Counted from the stretch's first letter, positions 51,250 through 60,121 are shown. The stretch: 64,000 nucleotides of DNA from Desulfobulbaceae bacterium UBA2273 (GCA_002347095.1 DDWZ01000015.1:1-64000), one strand, 5' to 3'. Made by a program: numbers and translations. Notes: a model not told the origin generated them from the letters alone.

Positions 51250-51783
51250 CTACGTAGTAGCTTTGAGGAAACGGAACAGTTCAACATTCTCTTCTGGAGC
51301 CAGCGGATTGCTGTTAACGACCCGTATCGATGGGTGATGACAACTCACAATGCGCGCTGTCGTTAGCCGAGAAAGAAACATGTGCGCCCTTCGAGCCGCC
51401 CCGCCAACCAAGATGATGCACTTAAGGTTCGGCATGGAAGCCAGCAGAAGCGAGAGGTACTTAATTCCTTCTCTCACATCTTCCCCATCTGCTGCTCGTA
51501 TCGCCGTTCCATCGCTATTTCCAATGTACCAAGGAACTATGTTCCAAATCGCTATTTCACTTCTGCTGATGCCAGCGGTGGCCAGTTGCTTTCCAAACTC
51601 CCTAGCCGACGGATCAGGGTTTTCAAACGAAATCCGACCACTCTCAACTGCTTTAGGGCCTGGCGCTTCCAACAGGAACAGGTACTTCGCCTTTTCGTTT
51701 CCATTGCAAGGATCAAAGCCCGGGACTTCTTTCCCTAAGCGCCTGTCCGTTTTGATGAGATCAACAATTGTCGCGAACGTCAT
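51250..51783 (-). CDS. Uracil-DNA glycosylase-family protein
   Basis: A 177-residue protein. YLFLLEAPGPKAVESG fits the motif 1 region and CHHPSIRVVNSN the motif 3 region of the uracil-DNA glycosylase superfamily; IAIWNIVPWYIGN and CIILVGGAARRAH lie between. Members remove damaged bases or act in defence. It is embedded in the lipid cluster next to a MITE, with no link to lipid metabolism, so it probably came with the inserted segment. Confidence 0.8.
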   Translation of the reverse strand: MTFATIVDLIKTDRRLGKEVPGFDPCNGNEKAKYLFLLEAPGPKAVESGRISFENPDPSAREFGKQLATAGISRSEIAIWNIVPWYIGNSDGTAIRAADGEDVREGIKYLSLLLASMPNLKCIILVGGAARRAHMFLSRLTTARIVSCHHPSIRVVNSNPLAPEENVELFRFLKATT

Positions 51784-51871
51784 TGTTTCTTGAGGCTAAC
51801 AGTTGAAGATACAGAATAGCGATATGCCCCATCCTTCATCTCCATGACTTGTAATCAATCGCAATCACATC

Positions 51872-53137
51872 CTACCTTCCCGCATCCCGGCCAAAGGAGT
51901 GCCCGGCAAGGCTTCTGTCCCTGGGCTTGAAGGTGTCGTCCGCCATCTCCTTTTTCACCACCTGCTGGAACAGCTTCACCATCTTGAACTTTTGCGATTC
52001 ATCCTGATAAAAGGTGTTCCAGGCATAATCGAGCAACCCCTGCAACCGGTCCGGGCTCATCTGTTTGGGCTGAAACACCACCTTGTCCGCCGAATAGTCG
52101 TTCCAGTCGCGGGAGAGGATGCGGTTCTGCCGGTTCAACTCCTCCCAGGCCTTGGTGTGGGGGAAAGGGGTCAGGACCGTGAATTCGGCCAGATCGAGCT
52201 CGATCTCCAGCAGAAAGTCGATCAGCCGTTTGATGAAATCTTCATCGTGATTGTCGAGCCCCAGGAGGATCGTGCCTTCCACCCCGATGCCGTGGTCATG
52301 GTAGCGCTTGATCCGCTCCTTGATGTAATCCGAGGTGTCGAAAACCGCCTGATACACGTACCAGGCCCCGGCCTGGGCCGCGAGATCCAGGACCTCGGGC
52401 TTGTCTTCGATGGGGTGGGAGCACCATTTCTTTTTGAGCGGGATCATTTCCCGGAACAGGTCCATCTCCCACTGGGTATTCTGGGCCAGGGAGTTGTCCA
52501 CGATGAAGAGCCGGTTGTTGTCGATGCCGGCCATCTCGGCCACGGCCTTGTCGATGGGCCGGGGCCGGAAGACCCGGCCGCCCAGGTAGGAGACGGCGCA
52601 GGGGTAGCAGTTGAAGCGGCAGCCGCGCGAGGCGTGGACCAGATCAACCATCTGCACGCCCTTGTAGTTGTAGAGCTTGCGGTTGAGGATATCCCTGCGC
52701 GCCGGACCCACCAGGCCAATATCGGGCCGATCCTTGATGAAGTCGTAGCAGGGCTGCAGCTTGTTGTTGCGGAAATCGGCAAAGACCTGTTCCATCCGCC
52801 CCTCGGCTTCGCCCAGGAAAACGGCATCGGCGTGTTCCATGGTCTCTTCGGCATGGAGCATGGTGGCAATGCCGCCGAACATGACCTTGATCCCTTTTTT
52901 GCGGTAGATGTCGGCAATCTCCCAGCCCCGCTTGACCTGCACGGTCAACATCATGGAGATGCCGACGAAATCCACCGCCTCGTCAAAATCGATGGTTTCC
53001 AGATTCTCGTCGATAAAATCAACATCAACATAAGCGGGCAGCGCGGCGGCAAAGACCACCGGGCCGTGGGGCGGCAGGTGAAACTCCGTCTGCCGGTCCA
53101 GCTTGGCCCATTTGGGATAGATCAGTTTAAATTTCAT
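51872..53137 (-). CDS. B12-binding-domain radical SAM protein (4)
   Basis: A 421-residue enzyme. The N-terminal B12-type domain is seen in VVFAAALPAYVDVDFIDENL, VDFVGISMMLTVQVKRGWEI and KVMFGGIATMLHAEE. The radical SAM motif is CRFNCYPC (about residue 172), with HASRGC before it and LFIVDNSLAQNTQWEMDLF after. The C-terminal helical region is rich in Lys and Gln. It is one of four B12-type enzymes in the cluster, followed downstream by the inserted uracil-DNA-glycosylase-like gene and preceded by a MITE. Confidence 0.9.
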   Translation of the reverse strand: MKFKLIYPKWAKLDRQTEFHLPPHGPVVFAAALPAYVDVDFIDENLETIDFDEAVDFVGISMMLTVQVKRGWEIADIYRKKGIKVMFGGIATMLHAEETMEHADAVFLGEAEGRMEQVFADFRNNKLQPCYDFIKDRPDIGLVGPARRDILNRKLYNYKGVQMVDLVHASRGCRFNCYPCAVSYLGGRVFRPRPIDKAVAEMAGIDNNRLFIVDNSLAQNTQWEMDLFREMIPLKKKWCSHPIEDKPEVLDLAAQAGAWYVYQAVFDTSDYIKERIKRYHDHGIGVEGTILLGLDNHDEDFIKRLIDFLLEIELDLAEFTVLTPFPHTKAWEELNRQNRILSRDWNDYSADKVVFQPKQMSPDRLQGLLDYAWNTFYQDESQKFKMVKLFQQVVKKEMADDTFKPRDRSLAGHSFGRDAGR

Positions 53138-53163
53138 GGCAGTGCTTTCCCGTTCAAGTTTTT

Positions 53164-53310
53164 CTGATTACCACTCTTCAGCCAGTTTTTTGACGTCATT
53201 CCCGCGCAGGCGGGAATGACTTGGCTATGCCAGATGAACAGCCAAAATCGTTATTCATCAACATGTTGCCCGCCAATCTTGAATACTGGCTGAAGTTCGA
53301 TGGTAATCAG
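53164..53310. repeat. MITE-like repeat, copy 1 (intact)
   Basis: A 147-base element. CTGATTACCACTCTTCAGCC at the left matches the reverse complement of GGCTGAAGTTCGATGGTAAT with CAG at the right, apart from a 3-base indel. The palindrome ATTCCCGC-gcag-GCGGGAAT lies inside. The right end overlaps the stop codon of the lipoprotein gene. Confidence 0.75.
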
Positions 53311-53969
53311 ATAATATTTTCAACATGGATCAGGGTCATTTTCAGGGTGTAGTTTGTGGGGTCGAAGCCCTTGAGTTCGAGATATTCGGGGATAAGGCTT
53401 TCTCCCTCTTTGCGACAGGATCGCCCCGTGACGGAGCGGCTCAAGGCCTGATCCGCGCCATAGGTTCGTATCTGCCAGCAGCCATCCATGGCCGGGAGGA
53501 TATCGGTTATCCGGCCCTCGGCTCCGGTGTATCGGCACGTCGGGATATTTCCGGCAACGCGCCCGTATTGCACCGTGGCGAAAGAAGGGGCGCGAAAGAT
53601 CGTCCGCACATCGTCCATCAAGCCTGCCGCAAAGGCAGGCTTGTCAAAGGGGGGAACCGCCCGCCGGACTTCAAGGCCGCCCTTCTCCCGGTACACCGCC
53701 TCAAACAGGGTGAACCCTTCGACGGTCATCAGGGCACAGGCAATCTCCTCTCCGGCAAGGCTGGTAACCCCGAGCACCGTGGCGCCGGAGCCATCCGCCA
53801 TGGAGAACTCAATGGTATGGACAAACTCCCAGCGCCCTTGGGGAAAAACCGACGCACACCCCCGCTCCTCTCCCGCCTCCGCAATCAGCTCCGGCAGGGA
53901 GGGCTGTTGCGCCGCGCAGCCGGGAAGGCCAAGCAGGAGGATGAGCAGAAGAAAGGCCGGGGGCTTCAT
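53307..53969 (-). CDS. Lipoprotein of the lipid cluster (DUF3261-like)
   Basis: A 220-residue lipoprotein: MKPPAFLLLILLLGLPGC ends in a lipobox with the cysteine at residue 18. The rest is beta-rich (QGRWEFVHTIEFSMADGSGA, EEIACALMTVEGFTLFEAVY), as in the DUF3261 lipoproteins of aryl polyene clusters, though the match is only by pattern. With LolA-like and glycosyl/acyltransferase genes in the same operon, a role in moving or anchoring the product at the outer membrane is likely. Its start overlaps the LolA-like stop by four bases. Confidence 0.8.
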   Translation of the reverse strand: MKPPAFLLLILLLGLPGCAAQQPSLPELIAEAGEERGCASVFPQGRWEFVHTIEFSMADGSGATVLGVTSLAGEEIACALMTVEGFTLFEAVYREKGGLEVRRAVPPFDKPAFAAGLMDDVRTIFRAPSFATVQYGRVAGNIPTCRYTGAEGRITDILPAMDGCWQIRTYGADQALSRSVTGRSCRKEGESLIPEYLELKGFDPTNYTLKMTLIHVENII

Positions 53970-54580
53970 TTGTTAGTGAACACGGCAGCAGGGATCTCCT
54001 TATTGATGATCCTGTTGCTGAAGGTGAGACTGGTGGAAGCGTCCGGCCCCTCGAAGATAATCACCTTGTCGAGAAGCCCTGCCTGCTCGCCGAGTTTGAG
54101 TTCAATGCTGCTGATCAAGGCGGCAAGTCCCGGTTCCTTTGGGGTGAGCAGGATGGTTTGTTTCTTGGGGAATGAGACCGTGAACATGGCGTTGTCGGTG
54201 AAACGGCCATCGAGCCAGTTGGAGATCTCGGCCAGCACGACCTGCATGGCGTCGAGCCGCATGCCCTTGTCTTCCGCGAGCACGCCATCCCGTTCCACGA
54301 ACTTCCGCACCTTGCCGCCATGCATGAGCAGGATGGAGCGGATGGGCGTCCGGTATTCCCAGCGCAGGGACTGGGGGGCCTGAAAGGTGAAGGAGCCGGT
54401 GGAGATAATGGGGCGGGCAAGGATCTTCAGATGTTTTTCCTGGAGGAAATCGGCCTGGACCGAGCGCAATTGCACCGGTTGGGCCTGGGGCCCAGGCACG
54501 CCCTTGCTTTCGACTCCGGCCCGGGCGGCCGGGATGGCAACAAAAAAAGAGAAGACGGCAAGGAGCAGCAATTGTTTCAT
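53966..54580 (-). CDS. LolA-like outer-membrane lipid carrier
   Basis: A 204-residue periplasmic protein starting at ATG 54580 (MKQLLLLAVFSFFVAIPAARA signal peptide). The LolA-type half-barrel is seen in VQADFLQEKHLKILARPIIS, GSFTFQAPQSLRWEYRTPIR and SILLMHGGKVRKFVERDGV. LolA-like proteins of aryl polyene and related clusters ferry hydrophobic lipids across the periplasm. The start codon overlaps the ketoreductase stop (TGATG), and the lipoprotein gene follows with a 4-base overlap. Confidence 0.9.
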   Translation of the reverse strand: MKQLLLLAVFSFFVAIPAARAGVESKGVPGPQAQPVQLRSVQADFLQEKHLKILARPIISTGSFTFQAPQSLRWEYRTPIRSILLMHGGKVRKFVERDGVLAEDKGMRLDAMQVVLAEISNWLDGRFTDNAMFTVSFPKKQTILLTPKEPGLAALISSIELKLGEQAGLLDKVIIFEGPDASTSLTFSNRIINKEIPAAVFTNK

Positions 54581-55317
54581 CAAAACATCCCGCCGTTGAC
54601 CGAGATGACCTGGCCGGTGACATAGGAGGCTGCGTCGGAACAGAGGAAGCCCACCACCTTGGCCACCTCGTCCGGCCTGCCGATGCGGTTCATGGGAATC
54701 ATGGTCTTGATCTGCTCCTTGGGGGCGTTCTGGATCATGTCCGTCTCGATCAGGCCGGGAGCCACCACATTGACCCGAATCCCCATGCGGGCGACCTCGG
54801 CGGCGACGACCCGGCTGGCCGCGTTCAATCCGGCCTTGGCCGCGGAATAGTTGGCCTGCCCCCGACTGATCATCAGGGAGCTGACCGAGGAAACGGAGAC
54901 GATGGACCCCTTGCGGTGGCGCACCATCAACTCCAGCACCGGCCGGGTCAGGTTGTAAAAACCGTTGAGACTGGTATCGATGACCGACTGCCACTTTTCA
55001 GGCGGCATCATCATGAACAGCCCATCGGCAACGATGCCGGCGTTGTTGACCAGGATGTCGATCCTTCCCAGCCTGGCGCCGATCTCCGCTACAATCTTTT
55101 CCACCGCCTGTCCGTCCCGGACATCAAATTGGCAGATCTCGCCCCGGCCGCCCTCCCCTTCGACCATGGCCAGGGTCTGCCGCGCGCCCTCCTGGTCGCC
55201 ATGGTAGTTGATGACGAGATAATACCCGGACCGCGCCAACTCCACGCAGATTGCCCGGCCGATCCCCTTGCTGCCGCCGGTGACGAGGGCTACATTCTTT
55301 TCATTTTCTGTGGTCAT
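54580..55317 (-). CDS. 3-oxoacyl-ACP reductase (FabG-like)
   Basis: A 245-residue short-chain dehydrogenase. The NADP motif is ALVTGGSKGIGRAICVELA (TGxxxGIG), NAG appears in ILVNNAGIVADGLFM, the catalytic serine is in SIVSVSSVSSLM and the Tyr-x3-Lys in QANYSAAKAGLNAA. It reduces 3-oxoacyl-ACP made by the ketosynthases. The stop overlaps the LolA-like gene start, and its own start overlaps the dehydratase stop by four bases. Confidence 0.95.
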   Translation of the reverse strand: MTTENEKNVALVTGGSKGIGRAICVELARSGYYLVINYHGDQEGARQTLAMVEGEGGRGEICQFDVRDGQAVEKIVAEIGARLGRIDILVNNAGIVADGLFMMMPPEKWQSVIDTSLNGFYNLTRPVLELMVRHRKGSIVSVSSVSSLMISRGQANYSAAKAGLNAASRVVAAEVARMGIRVNVVAPGLIETDMIQNAPKEQIKTMIPMNRIGRPDEVAKVVGFLCSDAASYVTGQVISVNGGMF

Positions 55318-55757
55318 TGCTGATTTGCCTGAAAAAGTTGCAGGGTGGCCCTGCCGATGAGCTGCGTATCCATGTGCAGCTCGCAGGCAACCTCCCGGAG
55401 ATTTTCAAAACTATAGGTGTTTTCCGCCCTGGCCGTGATGCTGGCGCCAAAGGGCAGGGAGTCGATAAAGAAATCCGCCTTTTTTATACCCACCAGCCAG
55501 CCCATCTGATTGGAGTCCCGGCCCTGGGCCTGGACCCTGCTCCAGCCGTTGCACACCCCGGCGGTCTGCGCGGCGAGTTCCACTAAAATCAGGGGATCCA
55601 CCCCTTGTGCATCGGCCATGGGCCACGTTTTTTCCACCAAAAAAATAGCGCGGGCGCTCTCGCTGTCCACCTCCATAATCTCCTTAACCAACAGCATGTT
55701 GCCGCGATGGGGAAGAAGATCCTCCAGGGTGAGATCGGAGAGTGTGAGTGTGTCCAT
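55314..55757 (-). CDS. Hot-dog-fold 3-hydroxyacyl-ACP dehydratase (FabZ/ApeP-like)
   Basis: The start at ATG 55757 (MDTLTLSDLTLEDLLPHRGN) is preceded by GGAAAAGG. The 147-residue product has the catalytic histidine in LLPHRGNMLLVKEIME and the glutamate in LILVELAAQTAGVCNG, the two residues needed for dehydration. The arrangement resembles the dehydratases of aryl polyene clusters. It heads the minus-strand operon dehydratase, ketoreductase, LolA-like, lipoprotein. The upstream extension of its frame is repeat sequence. Confidence 0.88.
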   Translation of the reverse strand: MDTLTLSDLTLEDLLPHRGNMLLVKEIMEVDSESARAIFLVEKTWPMADAQGVDPLILVELAAQTAGVCNGWSRVQAQGRDSNQMGWLVGIKKADFFIDSLPFGASITARAENTYSFENLREVACELHMDTQLIGRATLQLFQANQQ

Positions 55758-55783
55758 ACAACTGTACCTTTTCCTAAATCCCC

Positions 55784-55863
55784 TCGCCCTTGAGGGAGAG
55801 GGTGCAAAGCCGCAACTTACCCCCTCTCCCCGACCCTCTCCCCCACTAAGCGGGGGAGAGGGA
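55784..55863. repeat. G-rich palindromes
   Basis: Two short palindromes of C-runs and G-runs (CCCTCGCCCTTGAGGGAGAG and CTCTCCCCCACTAAGCGGGG) lie near 55784-55863. They resemble the modules inside the elements at 35050-35221 and 56030-56245. Confidence 0.5.
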
Positions 55864-56029
55864 GAATTTGATTCGCGCTCATCAGGCACCTTTTGGGACC
55901 TGGTCAGCGGAGCCGAAACGATACCCTTTTTTCCAGTGAACAGCCACTGTTGATGTGGAATTATTCTTGGCATTATCTTTTTTTAGGCAGTATATAAATA
56001 CACTTAAACGATATCCAGTACAAATTTTC

Positions 56030-56245
56030 AGTGTTGTCCGGTTAGGAGCTTGCATGAAGCTCCCCTCCCTCGACGGGAGGGGTTGGGGGTGGGTGAAGTG
56101 GCAAACTGCCGAGGAACGACTACCTTCCCCCCCACCCTAACCCTCCCCCGCGAGGGGGGAGGGGACTCAGTTCAGTCCTCGCTGGTGTTGGACGGGGAAT
56201 AATTGGGGCATATATCACACTGCAATTTTCTAACCGGACAACACT
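56030..56245. repeat. MITE-like element with perfect 16-base inverted ends
   Basis: AGTGTTGTCCGGTTAG (56030-56045) is repeated as an exact reverse complement, CTAACCGGACAACACT (56230-56245). The interior holds two G/C-run palindromes, around 56060-56085 and 56130-56165. Confidence 0.7.
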
Positions 56246-56337
56246 AACAATTTTTCGAAAACCAGACCGGCTTCATTGCCACCGTGCAGCCGATATTTTC
56301 TCATGACTCAACGATACTCAAACAGCGACCGCATCCT

Positions 56338-56604
56338 ATGAATACATTAACAGCAGAACTCAAGGTCAAGATCATCGACATCCTGAATCTTTCAGACCTG
56401 AGCCCGGAAAATTTCGACGAAAACGACCGGCTGGTCGGCGGCAGCCTGGGCATTGACTCCATCGATGTTCTGGAAATGGTGGTCATGGTGGAAAAAGACT
56501 ACGGCGTCGTGATCAACAGCCAGGAAGTCGGCGAAAAAATCTTTTCCTCCCTGGCCTCCCTGGCCGAATACATCAAGGAAAACACCCCCGGTTCACCGTC
56601 CTGA
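56338..56604 (+). CDS. Acyl carrier protein (third of four)
   Basis: An 88-residue acyl carrier protein starting at ATG 56338 (MNTLTAELKVKIIDILNLSD). The phosphopantetheine serine is in LGIDSIDVLEMVVMVEKDYG (DSI, about residue 41). Its stop overlaps the start of the fused ketosynthase gene (TGATG), so ACP and synthase are made together. It is the first gene of the plus-strand right-hand operon. Confidence 0.93.
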   Translation: MNTLTAELKVKIIDILNLSDLSPENFDENDRLVGGSLGIDSIDVLEMVVMVEKDYGVVINSQEVGEKIFSSLASLAEYIKENTPGSPS

Positions 56605-58778
56605 TGGGAAAACGGGTTTACATCGCCGACCTGGGGATCATCAGCCCGCTCGGCGAGGGAGTCGCCGCCACGGAAGAGGCGCTGCGCGGCAATTGTTCGG
56701 CAATCGCGCCGCTGGATCTCTTTCCCCTCTTGCATGGCGAGCCTTTGCCCACGGGGCAGATCCGGGGACTAGCCGAGCAGTCGGACCTGCCCCGCACCCA
56801 CCGCCTGGCCCACAACGCCGCCCTCCAGGCCATGGCCTCCGGTAACACCCCGCCAGATGTGCTCGACGCGATCATTCTCGGCAACACCACCGGCGGCATC
56901 CTGACCACGGAAACATTGCTCCGAAACAAGGCGAGCAACAAGGCGCTGTATCGCTACCACGGGTTACACAGTGTCGCCGAGTACCTTGCCCAAGAGCTCG
57001 GTTGCCACGGCATGGCCCTGACCGTTTCCACCGCCTGTTCCTCAGGGGCCGTGGCCATTGCCATGGCCCTGGCAATGCTGCGCAGCGGGAAAGCGAAAAC
57101 GGTTCTGGCCGGGGGGGTGGATTCGCTCTGCCGGTTGACCTATTTCGGTTTTCATTCCCTGCAGCTCGTGGATAGACAGGGCTGCAGGCCCCTTGACGCG
57201 GATCGGCATGGCATGGCGGTGGCCGAAGGCGCGGCCATGCTGCTGCTGACCACGGAAAAACCCGATCGCCCCCTGGCCGAGCTCCTCGGCGCCGGGCTTT
57301 CCTGCGATGCCTATCACCCGGCCGCGCCCCACCCGGAGGGGAGGGGCGCGCTCATGGCCATGCAGGCGGCGCTTGCCGATGCCGGCCTTACTCCCACGGA
57401 CATCGGCTACATCAGTCTCCACGGCACCGGCACCCCGGAAAACGATCTGGCCGAGGCCAAGGCCGTCAACACCCTCTTTGCCGCGCCGCCGCCCCTTTCC
57501 TCCATCAAAGGGGCAACCGGCCACAGCCTGGCCGCCTCAGGGGCCATCGAGGCGGTGGTGTCGGCACTCGCGGTGGCCAAAGACTTCCTGCCCGCCAACA
57601 CCGGTTGCCAAAATCCCGATCCCGCCCTTGGCCTGATCCCGTTGAACCGACCGACCACCCAGCCCACCCGCGCCGTGCTCAGTAACTCCTTTGGCTTTGG
57701 CGGCAACAACGGCTGCCTGGTGATTGCCAAACCGGACAATTTTTCACCCCCCCCGCCAGGACGCACCAAAACAGGACTGGCCATTCACGGCTTTTCCTGC
57801 CTCACCGGCGCCGGGGATACCGCAGCCACCATGGCCCTGCTTGCCCAGGGTCTGCCGGTGGCCGGCACACCGGACCTTGCCGCCATCTCGGCAAACCTGC
57901 CGCCCAACCTGGTGCGCCGCCTGAAACGGCTGCCGCGCCTGACGCTGTCCTTGGCCCTGAGCGCCCACCAGGATTCCGGATTCGAGGCAAAGCCCGGTGC
58001 CGTGTTCATGGGAACCGGCTGGGGCGCGCTTTCGGAGACCCATGATTTCCTGGCCCGCCTGACCGATTCGGGCGAACAGTTTCCCAGCCCCACCGACTTT
58101 GTCGGCTCGGTGCATAACGGGCCGGCCGGGCAAACCGCCATCCTCTTCGGGGCAGCAGGAGCCAATATCACCGCCAGCGGCGGCGATTACTCCTTTGAGC
58201 AGGCGCTGCTGGCCGCGGACCTCATGCTGGAAGAGGGGCCGAATACCGCTCTCGTCCTTGGCGCGGATGAAGGGCACTCGGTTCTCTCTCCCCTGCTCGA
58301 TCCTTCCATCGCCCCGGAAGCCCTGTTGGCCGACGGCGGCGGCGCTTTTTGTCTGGGCAGAAAAACAGAGAATGCGCACTGTCTGGTCCGGGTTCCTTTC
58401 TATCAGAGCGGCACAGCCGAGGGGAGCATCACCGCGCTGATCGATGCCCTGGGTAGGGTTCAGACCCTGAATAGCAAGTATGCCCTCCTGCTGGTCGGCA
58501 TCCCCGCAGCGGTACAGAAAGAAGGCGAAGAACAACTGACTCGTTTCCTGGAACAATCCGGCATACAGGCCCCGATCATCCGCTACCGCGAATTCACCGG
58601 GGAGTTCGCCTCGGCCTCGGCCGTGGCCGCGGTCATGGCCGCCTCCTTTCTCACCTCGGGCAAGGTGCCCGGGCCGTTGGTGTCCGGCAATGATCTTGCG
58701 CTGGCGGCGAACAACCCTGCCATTCTGGTGCTTGGTCTGGGGAGATATCTTTCCGCCATGGAGTTCTCCCGCCCATGA
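56604..58778 (+). CDS. Fused ketosynthase and chain-length-factor-like protein
   Basis: A 724-residue double protein. Residues 1 to about 385 form an active FabF-type ketosynthase: VSTACSSGAVAIAMALAML (Cys about residue 143), LHGTGTPENDLAEA (His) and IKGATGHSLAASGAIEA (His). The second half (about 395-724) has a ketosynthase-like fold but no catalytic cysteine: the region reads SVHNGPAGQTAILFGAAGAN and ASGGDYSFEQALLAADLML, as in the chain-length-factor-like partner of aryl polyene synthases (ApeC-type, Ketoacyl-synt_2). In those systems two separate proteins form a heterodimer; here they share one chain. It probably sets the chain length of the cluster product. Confidence 0.9.
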   Translation: MGKRVYIADLGIISPLGEGVAATEEALRGNCSAIAPLDLFPLLHGEPLPTGQIRGLAEQSDLPRTHRLAHNAALQAMASGNTPPDVLDAIILGNTTGGILTTETLLRNKASNKALYRYHGLHSVAEYLAQELGCHGMALTVSTACSSGAVAIAMALAMLRSGKAKTVLAGGVDSLCRLTYFGFHSLQLVDRQGCRPLDADRHGMAVAEGAAMLLLTTEKPDRPLAELLGAGLSCDAYHPAAPHPEGRGALMAMQAALADAGLTPTDIGYISLHGTGTPENDLAEAKAVNTLFAAPPPLSSIKGATGHSLAASGAIEAVVSALAVAKDFLPANTGCQNPDPALGLIPLNRPTTQPTRAVLSNSFGFGGNNGCLVIAKPDNFSPPPPGRTKTGLAIHGFSCLTGAGDTAATMALLAQGLPVAGTPDLAAISANLPPNLVRRLKRLPRLTLSLALSAHQDSGFEAKPGAVFMGTGWGALSETHDFLARLTDSGEQFPSPTDFVGSVHNGPAGQTAILFGAAGANITASGGDYSFEQALLAADLMLEEGPNTALVLGADEGHSVLSPLLDPSIAPEALLADGGGAFCLGRKTENAHCLVRVPFYQSGTAEGSITALIDALGRVQTLNSKYALLLVGIPAAVQKEGEEQLTRFLEQSGIQAPIIRYREFTGEFASASAVAAVMAASFLTSGKVPGPLVSGNDLALAANNPAILVLGLGRYLSAMEFSRP

Positions 58779-60121
58779 AGATCCTGCTCATCTCGCCCAA
58801 CACCCTAACCGTTCCCTATCCGGTCTATCCCATCGGCCTGGATTATGTGGCGGGGTGTATTCCGGCAGAGCATCAGGTCAGGATCGCGGATCTGAATGTC
58901 CTCTCCCTGGAAGCTCTGGAAGAGCTTGTGCATGACTTTTCTCCGCAAATCATCGGCCTCTCCTGCCGCAATATCGACAACACCGAGGCAGGCGACCCCC
59001 TCTTTTTCATCGATGCCTACGGCAAACTGGCTGCCTGGCTGCGCGAGCGCTCGCAGGCGGTGCTGGTCTGCGGCGGCAGCGGCTTCACCATCATGGCGGA
59101 CCGGGTTTTTGCCGCCCTGGGAGTGGATTACGGGATCATCGGCGAAGGGGAGAGATTCGGCCTCCTGGTGGAGGCCCTGCACCAGGGTCTGGACCCCACG
59201 CAAATTCCCGGGGTGATCTCCCCTGCTTCCTCGCCCGCAACGCCCGAGCCTTGGACCGGCACACAGGTGCGCGCCTTCCAGCCCCAAGCCACGCACGTGG
59301 ACTTTTACCTCAAAAAAGGGGGCATGCTGAATCTACAGACCAAACGGGGGTGCTCTTTCAACTGCATCTATTGCCCGTACCCCCATCTTGAAGGAAAAAG
59401 GCACCGCTTGGCCCCCCCTGCCGAGGTGGCCAGGACCGCCATGGATCTGCAGGAGGCCGGGGCACGATATCTTTTTATCACCGACTCGGCCTTTAATTCG
59501 GATGTGGCCCACAGCCTGGAGGTGGCCAAGGCTTTTAAAGCCGCTGGTATTTCCATCCCCTGGGGCGGTTTTTTTGCCCCGCTCAAATTGCCGACTGATT
59601 ATTTTTCCCGCATGGCCGACGCAGGGTGCAAACATGTGGAATTCGGCACCGAGTCGCTTTCCTCTTCCATGCTGGCCACCTATCGGAAACCCTTCGGGGT
59701 TGACGATGTCTTTGTTGCCCACCAACAAGCCCTTGAGGCCGGGCTGCATGTGGCCCATTACTTCCTCCTGGGTGGCCCCGGGGAATCTTCCGCCACGGTC
59801 GCGGAATCCCTTGATCACATTGAACGGCTCAACAAGACGGTCCTGTTTTTTTTCATCGGAATCCGCATCTATCCCCATACCGCCCTCTACGACATTGCCC
59901 TTAAGGAAGGAAAGATCCGCCCGGAAACAAATCTGCTGCAGCCCCTTTTTTACCAGGCCGAGGCAATCGACCGCGACACCATTGCCGCGCAGGTTACGGC
60001 AAGGGCAGACAAACGAAACAACTGGATCATCGGCTCCGGTGGCGCAAAAAGCGCGGCCACGCTCAAGAAAATGTATTCCCGGGGGCATACCGGGCCGCTT
60101 TGGGAATTTCTTGCCGGATAA
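58775..60121 (+). CDS. B12-binding-domain radical SAM protein (5), lipid biosynthesis type
   Basis: A 448-residue enzyme. The N-terminal B12-type domain (KILLISPNTLTVPYPVYPIG, IIGLSCRNIDNTEAGDPLFF, VLVCGGSGFTIMADRVFAAL) is followed by the radical SAM motif CSFNCIYC (about residue 192) with LQTKRG before it, and FITDSAFNSDVAHSLEVAKA in the barrel. Proteins of this kind are annotated as lipid biosynthesis B12-binding radical SAM enzymes in ladderane- or hopanoid-like clusters (from memory). It overlaps the fused ketosynthase gene by four bases. The substrate is likely an ACP-bound or free lipid. Confidence 0.92.
   Translation: MKILLISPNTLTVPYPVYPIGLDYVAGCIPAEHQVRIADLNVLSLEALEELVHDFSPQIIGLSCRNIDNTEAGDPLFFIDAYGKLAAWLRERSQAVLVCGGSGFTIMADRVFAALGVDYGIIGEGERFGLLVEALHQGLDPTQIPGVISPASSPATPEPWTGTQVRAFQPQATHVDFYLKKGGMLNLQTKRGCSFNCIYCPYPHLEGKRHRLAPPAEVARTAMDLQEAGARYLFITDSAFNSDVAHSLEVAKAFKAAGISIPWGGFFAPLKLPTDYFSRMADAGCKHVEFGTESLSSSMLATYRKPFGVDDVFVAHQQALEAGLHVAHYFLLGGPGESSATVAESLDHIERLNKTVLFFFIGIRIYPHTALYDIALKEGKIRPETNLLQPLFYQAEAIDRDTIAAQVTARADKRNNWIIGSGGAKSAATLKKMYSRGHTGPLWEFLAG

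Larger units (their letters stand above)
55758..56337. other. Divergent intergenic region with repeats
   Basis: About 580 bases between divergent operons and without a supported gene. G/C-run palindromes at 55784-55863 are followed by a MITE-like element (56030-56245). Promoters for both operons should be here, but I could not place them. Confidence 0.65.
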
